64,000 nt of DNA from Leptolyngbya sp. SIOISBB (lineage in GTDB: Bacteria; Cyanobacteriota; Cyanobacteriia; Phormidesmidales; Phormidesmidaceae). This document shows, one piece after another, positions 61,005-64,000 of this stretch. The DNA lies in NCBI GenBank assembly GCA_010671905.1, contig JAAHII010000001.1:5518001-5582000 (forward strand), read 5' to 3'. The position numbers and the translations under genes are program-made. Position 1 is the stretch's first letter. Each line of letters opens with the position of its first letter. The notes beneath the pieces are model-generated. The model worked only from the letters and a program-made list of their open reading frames with translations, had not been told where the DNA came from and ran no database searches.

Positions 61005-62255
61005 TCAGTTGGCGTTAGGTTGAGCTGGACGGTAGGGCAGTTCGAATCCCTCAGCTTCGGCTAGTTCATCGTCTGACGATATTCCCAGGGCTAAGAGAGG
61101 ATTGTTCAAAGCCTCAGCCAAATTGTTCATTGCATAACTAATCAGTTCGTTGGGATTCAGGACAATCCACCCCTGAGCCGTCAATTCGCGCAGTTCAAAG
61201 TGCAGGTGCGGCCCCGTCGAATTCCCCGTGTTGCCGACCAAACCAACGACTTCTCCCTGCTGTACTGCTTCACCAGGGCGTACCAAGATGCGAGAGAGGT
61301 GGGCATAACGCGTTTCGAGAGAGCCTTCAGCATGACGTAAAATCACCGTCAAGCCGTAGCCACCCAAGTAGTCTGCGATGTGTACTTCGCCATCCTGAGT
61401 GGCCACAACGGGCGTGCCTTCAGGAGCGCCTAAATCTGTCCCCGTGTGAAAGCGGCGATCGCCAAAAATGGGATGTACCCGCCAACCAAAGAGGGAGGTG
61501 ATCGGCGAGGGTATCGCTAACGGGAAGACGAAATCCTGATTGCCACGCCGCATCAGATTTAAGGAGCGCAGCTTGTCGTTGAAATATTCGCGACTAATAA
61601 CGGTGGTGTTGCCAATGGTGACGCCATTACCGCCGACGCTCACTGGGCCGACCGAAAATTGGGCGCCTTCGTCATCGGTCGCGCTGCCATAAGTAGCGTA
61701 ACTGCTGCCGTCCTGTCCGTTAGCGAGCGCCCCGCCATTACGACAACTCTGCGCTGGCGCTGACTGTCCTTGCTGCAGACTAAACTGACACCCGGTTGAG
61801 CGATCAGAGAACACGAGCGATGGGGCATCCGGGGCGGTGGTTGCTCCCAAGCTGTAATCCGTCGTGTCGATGAGGGAACCACCAACTAAAGATTCGGCAT
61901 TAACTGGGGGGACGCTGTCAGCTACCGGTGCTGACGGCAAAGGGCTCGATTCAGCAGGAGCTGCTGATTCAAATACTGGGGTAGCGAAAGGGGGCGTTGA
62001 TTCTGGAGAGGGGGCAGCATTCAACTGCGGCTTGAGCAATGACTCAGCAGAGGTTTCGACTGGGTCTGCAGGCATGATTGAATCGACGGACGTTGGCGCG
62101 TCAATTTGGAGTTCTACTTCAGCTTGTGCAGGCAGACTGCCTAGGGCCAACGTGACGCTGATGGCACCGACACTGCTCAACCAGAAGAAAGGCTTCTTAG
62201 GCATAAAAGGACTCAGATGAGCTCTCAGTTCGCTGGAGAATTGCTCCGGCTGCAT
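61005..62255 (-). CDS. Exported M23-family (LytM) peptidase
   Basis: 416 residues from the ATG at 62255, which has GGAG 8 bases upstream; a Met at 62204 starts the signal peptide proper (M-P-K-K-P-F-F-W, then S-L-P-A-Q-A). After a Pro/Ala/Ser-rich linker (~65-140) there is a 150-residue middle region, and a C-terminal M23 domain with F-H-T-G-T-D-L-G (H-x-x-x-D), A-T-Q-D-G-E-V, Y-A-H-L-S and G-P-H-L-H-F-E. All zinc ligands of M23 are kept. It would cut peptidoglycan cross-links or act in cell separation. Confidence 0.9.
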   Translation of the reverse strand: MQPEQFSSELRAHLSPFMPKKPFFWLSSVGAISVTLALGSLPAQAEVELQIDAPTSVDSIMPADPVETSAESLLKPQLNAAPSPESTPPFATPVFESAAPAESSPLPSAPVADSVPPVNAESLVGGSLIDTTDYSLGATTAPDAPSLVFSDRSTGCQFSLQQGQSAPAQSCRNGGALANGQDGSSYATYGSATDDEGAQFSVGPVSVGGNGVTIGNTTVISREYFNDKLRSLNLMRRGNQDFVFPLAIPSPITSLFGWRVHPIFGDRRFHTGTDLGAPEGTPVVATQDGEVHIADYLGGYGLTVILRHAEGSLETRYAHLSRILVRPGEAVQQGEVVGLVGNTGNSTGPHLHFELRELTAQGWIVLNPNELISYAMNNLAEALNNPLLALGISSDDELAEAEGFELPYRPAQPNAN

Positions 62256-62287
62256 ATTTGCTGCTCCGTCAGAAACCATCATAAACC

Positions 62288-63124
62288 TCAGCCATTGTAG
62301 CCCAGGCTAATCTCACCTGGCTTTAAAAAACGCACGAATTTTTGGCCGTTGTGCTGCAGGCTGACAATTAAGTCACCCTGTAATGTGACGCCTTCTACCC
62401 TGGCAATGTGCCCGTCTAATTTAACTTTTTTTCCGTGATGAGCAAGTTTTTGGATATATGCGTTTACGAAGGCGCTGTTTCCTTGCTGCTGCCAATAGTA
62501 AAACCCTTGCAAGATGCCCCGCAGGGCAATCGCCGCTAGGTCTTCCAAGGTCTTTATCCGGGTAGATGCTTCATCTGGTAAAAGCTGACGGATGGAGGCA
62601 GCGTTGGTCGGGAGTGGATTATCCCAATTGAGTCCGACCCCAATCACGACCTGCTGCAATTGTGGCGATGCCCTAGCTGTAGTGGATGTGGCCAGTCGAC
62701 TTTCGGTCAAAATGCCGCCTACTTTAGAGCCTTGGCTGACGAGGTCATTAGGCCACTTAATTTGTATCGGTATCGCCAAATTAAGCAGGCTGGTCGCTAT
62801 GCCCCAAGCACTGGTTAGCGTGAGCAAGTTGCTATGGCGCAGCGGCATCTCCGGTTCCAGCACTAAGGAAAGATACAGGCCCCCTGGTGGCGATGCCCAG
62901 GTCCGTCCCCATTGCCCCCGCCCGGCAGTCTGCTCAGCGGCGATGACGACAGTACCTGCGCCATGACCTTGGTCGATCAGCTGCCACGCCGTTTGATTGG
63001 TCGACGGCAACCGATCATAAAGATGGAGTTGAAAGTCAGGCCGTAGCGCTGCTAGTTCGGGCAGGATGCCTAACTCTGAGGATGGACGAACCAGGGCAGT
63101 AATCAGGCGTTGATAATCGATCAT
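62288..63124 (-). CDS. birA: Biotin--[acetyl-CoA carboxylase] ligase
   Basis: 278 residues from the ATG at 63124; the frame extends to 63190. Class I ligase without an N-terminal DNA-binding domain. Catalytic G-R-G-Q-W-G-R-T-W (the G-R-G-R-x-G-R-x-like biotin/ATP loop), then L-Y-L-S-L-V-L, I-K-W-P-N-D-L and G-V-G-L-N-W, and the C-terminal SH3-like domain. It transfers biotin to the carboxyl carrier protein for fatty acid synthesis. Confidence 0.9.
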   Translation of the reverse strand: MIDYQRLITALVRPSSELGILPELAALRPDFQLHLYDRLPSTNQTAWQLIDQGHGAGTVVIAAEQTAGRGQWGRTWASPPGGLYLSLVLEPEMPLRHSNLLTLTSAWGIATSLLNLAIPIQIKWPNDLVSQGSKVGGILTESRLATSTTARASPQLQQVVIGVGLNWDNPLPTNAASIRQLLPDEASTRIKTLEDLAAIALRGILQGFYYWQQQGNSAFVNAYIQKLAHHGKKVKLDGHIARVEGVTLQGDLIVSLQHNGQKFVRFLKPGEISLGYNG

Positions 63125-63190
63125 GATCTCGGGCCGATGACACAGCGCCGTACCGAACGTCGTGGATCGGGCTGGCGCTGTTGAGTTCAA

Positions 63191-63598
63191 TGATGGCCCC
63201 TAAACGCTCCTAAATATTAAAAGTGGGCGGATCTAATATCCTCTAGGATCTCGGGAGCAACGGGGCGAGTGTAAAAGAACTGGTTGATAACCGGGCTGAG
63301 TGGAATTAAACCAGTATTCATCAATTCATTAAGAGGGGCTGTCGTCCGATTCACGGGTAGGGCCAATCGATGGTTAAAGTGGGTTTTGGTCTGGAATTTA
63401 ACTTGTTAAGGTAATCCTGGCACGTATCTTGTGCTCTAATCCGGTTGGGAGAACGCTCGGGCAATTTAGCAGTTGGTCTATCCAGAACAGGGGGCGGACA
63501 ATCTCCCTGTTACGCTTAACGAGATAACTAGGAAGGCCCAAGCTTCAAGGTATCCATTCCCACAACGGTCCTGTGCAGTGCAGAAGAGGAGAGAGCAG
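63191..63598. other. Intergenic region upstream of speA
   Basis: About 400 bp with no gene. It presumably holds the promoters of birA and speA. No hairpin or repeat stands out. Confidence 0.5.
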
Positions 63599-64000
63599 AT
63601 GTCAACGACTCGGCAGTCCAGTGAAGAAATGCTGCAAGCGCTGCGATCGCAGATTCCCTCGGAACCCGACAATGGGCAGCCTCACACGCTTTGGACGATT
63701 GAAAACAGTGAGGAGCTGTATCGCATTCACGGGTGGGGCGATCCCTATTTTTCGATTAACGCAGCGGGGCATGTGATGGTCGCGCCCCGAGGCGATCGCG
63801 GCGGCTCTTTAGATCTTCACGACTTAGTCACAGCGCTACAACAACGTAACTTGGGATTGCCGATTTTGATCCGGTTTTCTGACATTTTGGAAGATCGCAT
63901 TGAGCGGCTCAATGCCTGCTTTGCTAAAGCGATCGCCCGTTACAGCTACAGCGGGGTGTATCGTGGTGTCTTTCCGGTGAAATGTAATCAGCAGCGCCAT
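63599..64000 (+). CDS. speA: Biosynthetic arginine decarboxylase (N-terminal part, runs off window)
   Basis: The open frame from the ATG at 63599 runs to the edge, 134 codons. It reads MSTTRQSSEEMLQALRSQIP, then W-T-I-E-N-S-E-E-L-Y-R-I-H-G-W-G-D-P-Y-F-S-I-N, G-H-V-M-V, L-P-I-L-I-R-F-S-D-I-L-E-D-R-I, and ends Y-R-G-V-F-P-V-K-C-N-Q-Q-R-H, with the PLP-binding Lys in V-F-P-V-K-C-N-Q-Q. This is the SpeA family, which makes agmatine for polyamines. Confidence 0.93.
   Translation, partial: MSTTRQSSEEMLQALRSQIPSEPDNGQPHTLWTIENSEELYRIHGWGDPYFSINAAGHVMVAPRGDRGGSLDLHDLVTALQQRNLGLPILIRFSDILEDRIERLNACFAKAIARYSYSGVYRGVFPVKCNQQRH

Noticed and set aside
61030-61045. GTTCGAATCCC resembling a tRNA T-loop
   Set aside because: It lies within the conserved C-terminal coding region of the M23 peptidase and no acceptor or anticodon stem can be drawn.

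Overview
This is a cyanobacterial chromosome segment. The evidence is the very frequent GCGATCGC (HIP1) octamers, an NdhS subunit, the variable chain of ferredoxin-thioredoxin reductase, a DUF98-type chorismate lyase with a solanesyl-diphosphate-synthase-like prenyltransferase (plastoquinone head and tail), an EF-G-like protein of the DCPGS type, and REP-like GTTGGGTTTCG hairpins. GC content is moderate in housekeeping parts and clearly lower in the accessory parts (about 1-5.7 kb and 14.3-16 kb). No rRNA, tRNA or CRISPR array was seen.

Layout. 1-6.4 kb: a head-to-tail array of single plus-strand genes (three secreted lipoproteins, two proteins of unknown function, one fragment of a GH10 xylanase). 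The genes are separated by directly repeated ~167-bp elements with a 7-bp inverse-core pair exactly 88 bp apart, plus two truncated RAYT transposase fragments. 6.4-13.2 kb: a NarL-type two-component system, divergent from a Spy-like periplasmic protein and a MacA/MacB-like efflux operon. 13.3-17.4 kb: an accessory zone with a Uma2 nuclease, unknown genes, an RHS fragment, and three copies of a second dispersed element, two of them invaded (by an IS630-family IS and by a MITE). 17.4-31.9 kb: housekeeping genes (chorismate lyase, ftrV, EF-G-like, YbjN-type, DUF697/SHOCT, hydrolase, FAD oxidase, HAS-barrel protein, ndhS, frr, pyrH, YihY). 32-40.4 kb: a surface-polysaccharide cluster (rfbB, two CDP-paratose-2-epimerase-like proteins, methyltransferase, GtrA-GT2 fusion, GT-C-like membrane protein). 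40.4-50 kb: two divergent phosphate-uptake operons (pstS-C-A-B each) separated by decayed pstS pieces, a DNA-methylase remnant and a MITE. 50-64 kb: threonine aldolase, TRIC-type channel, bioF, a REC-PAS-GGDEF-EAL protein, prenyl synthase, PfkB kinase, CYTH protein, YajQ, M23 peptidase, birA, and the start of speA.

A striking property of the sequence is that seven genes are split by single-base length changes, all in mononucleotide runs (mostly G/C runs of 5 where 4 restores the frame). Either the assembly carries homopolymer errors or this genome has many slippage mutations. Coordinates of the broken genes are given for the whole reading unit.
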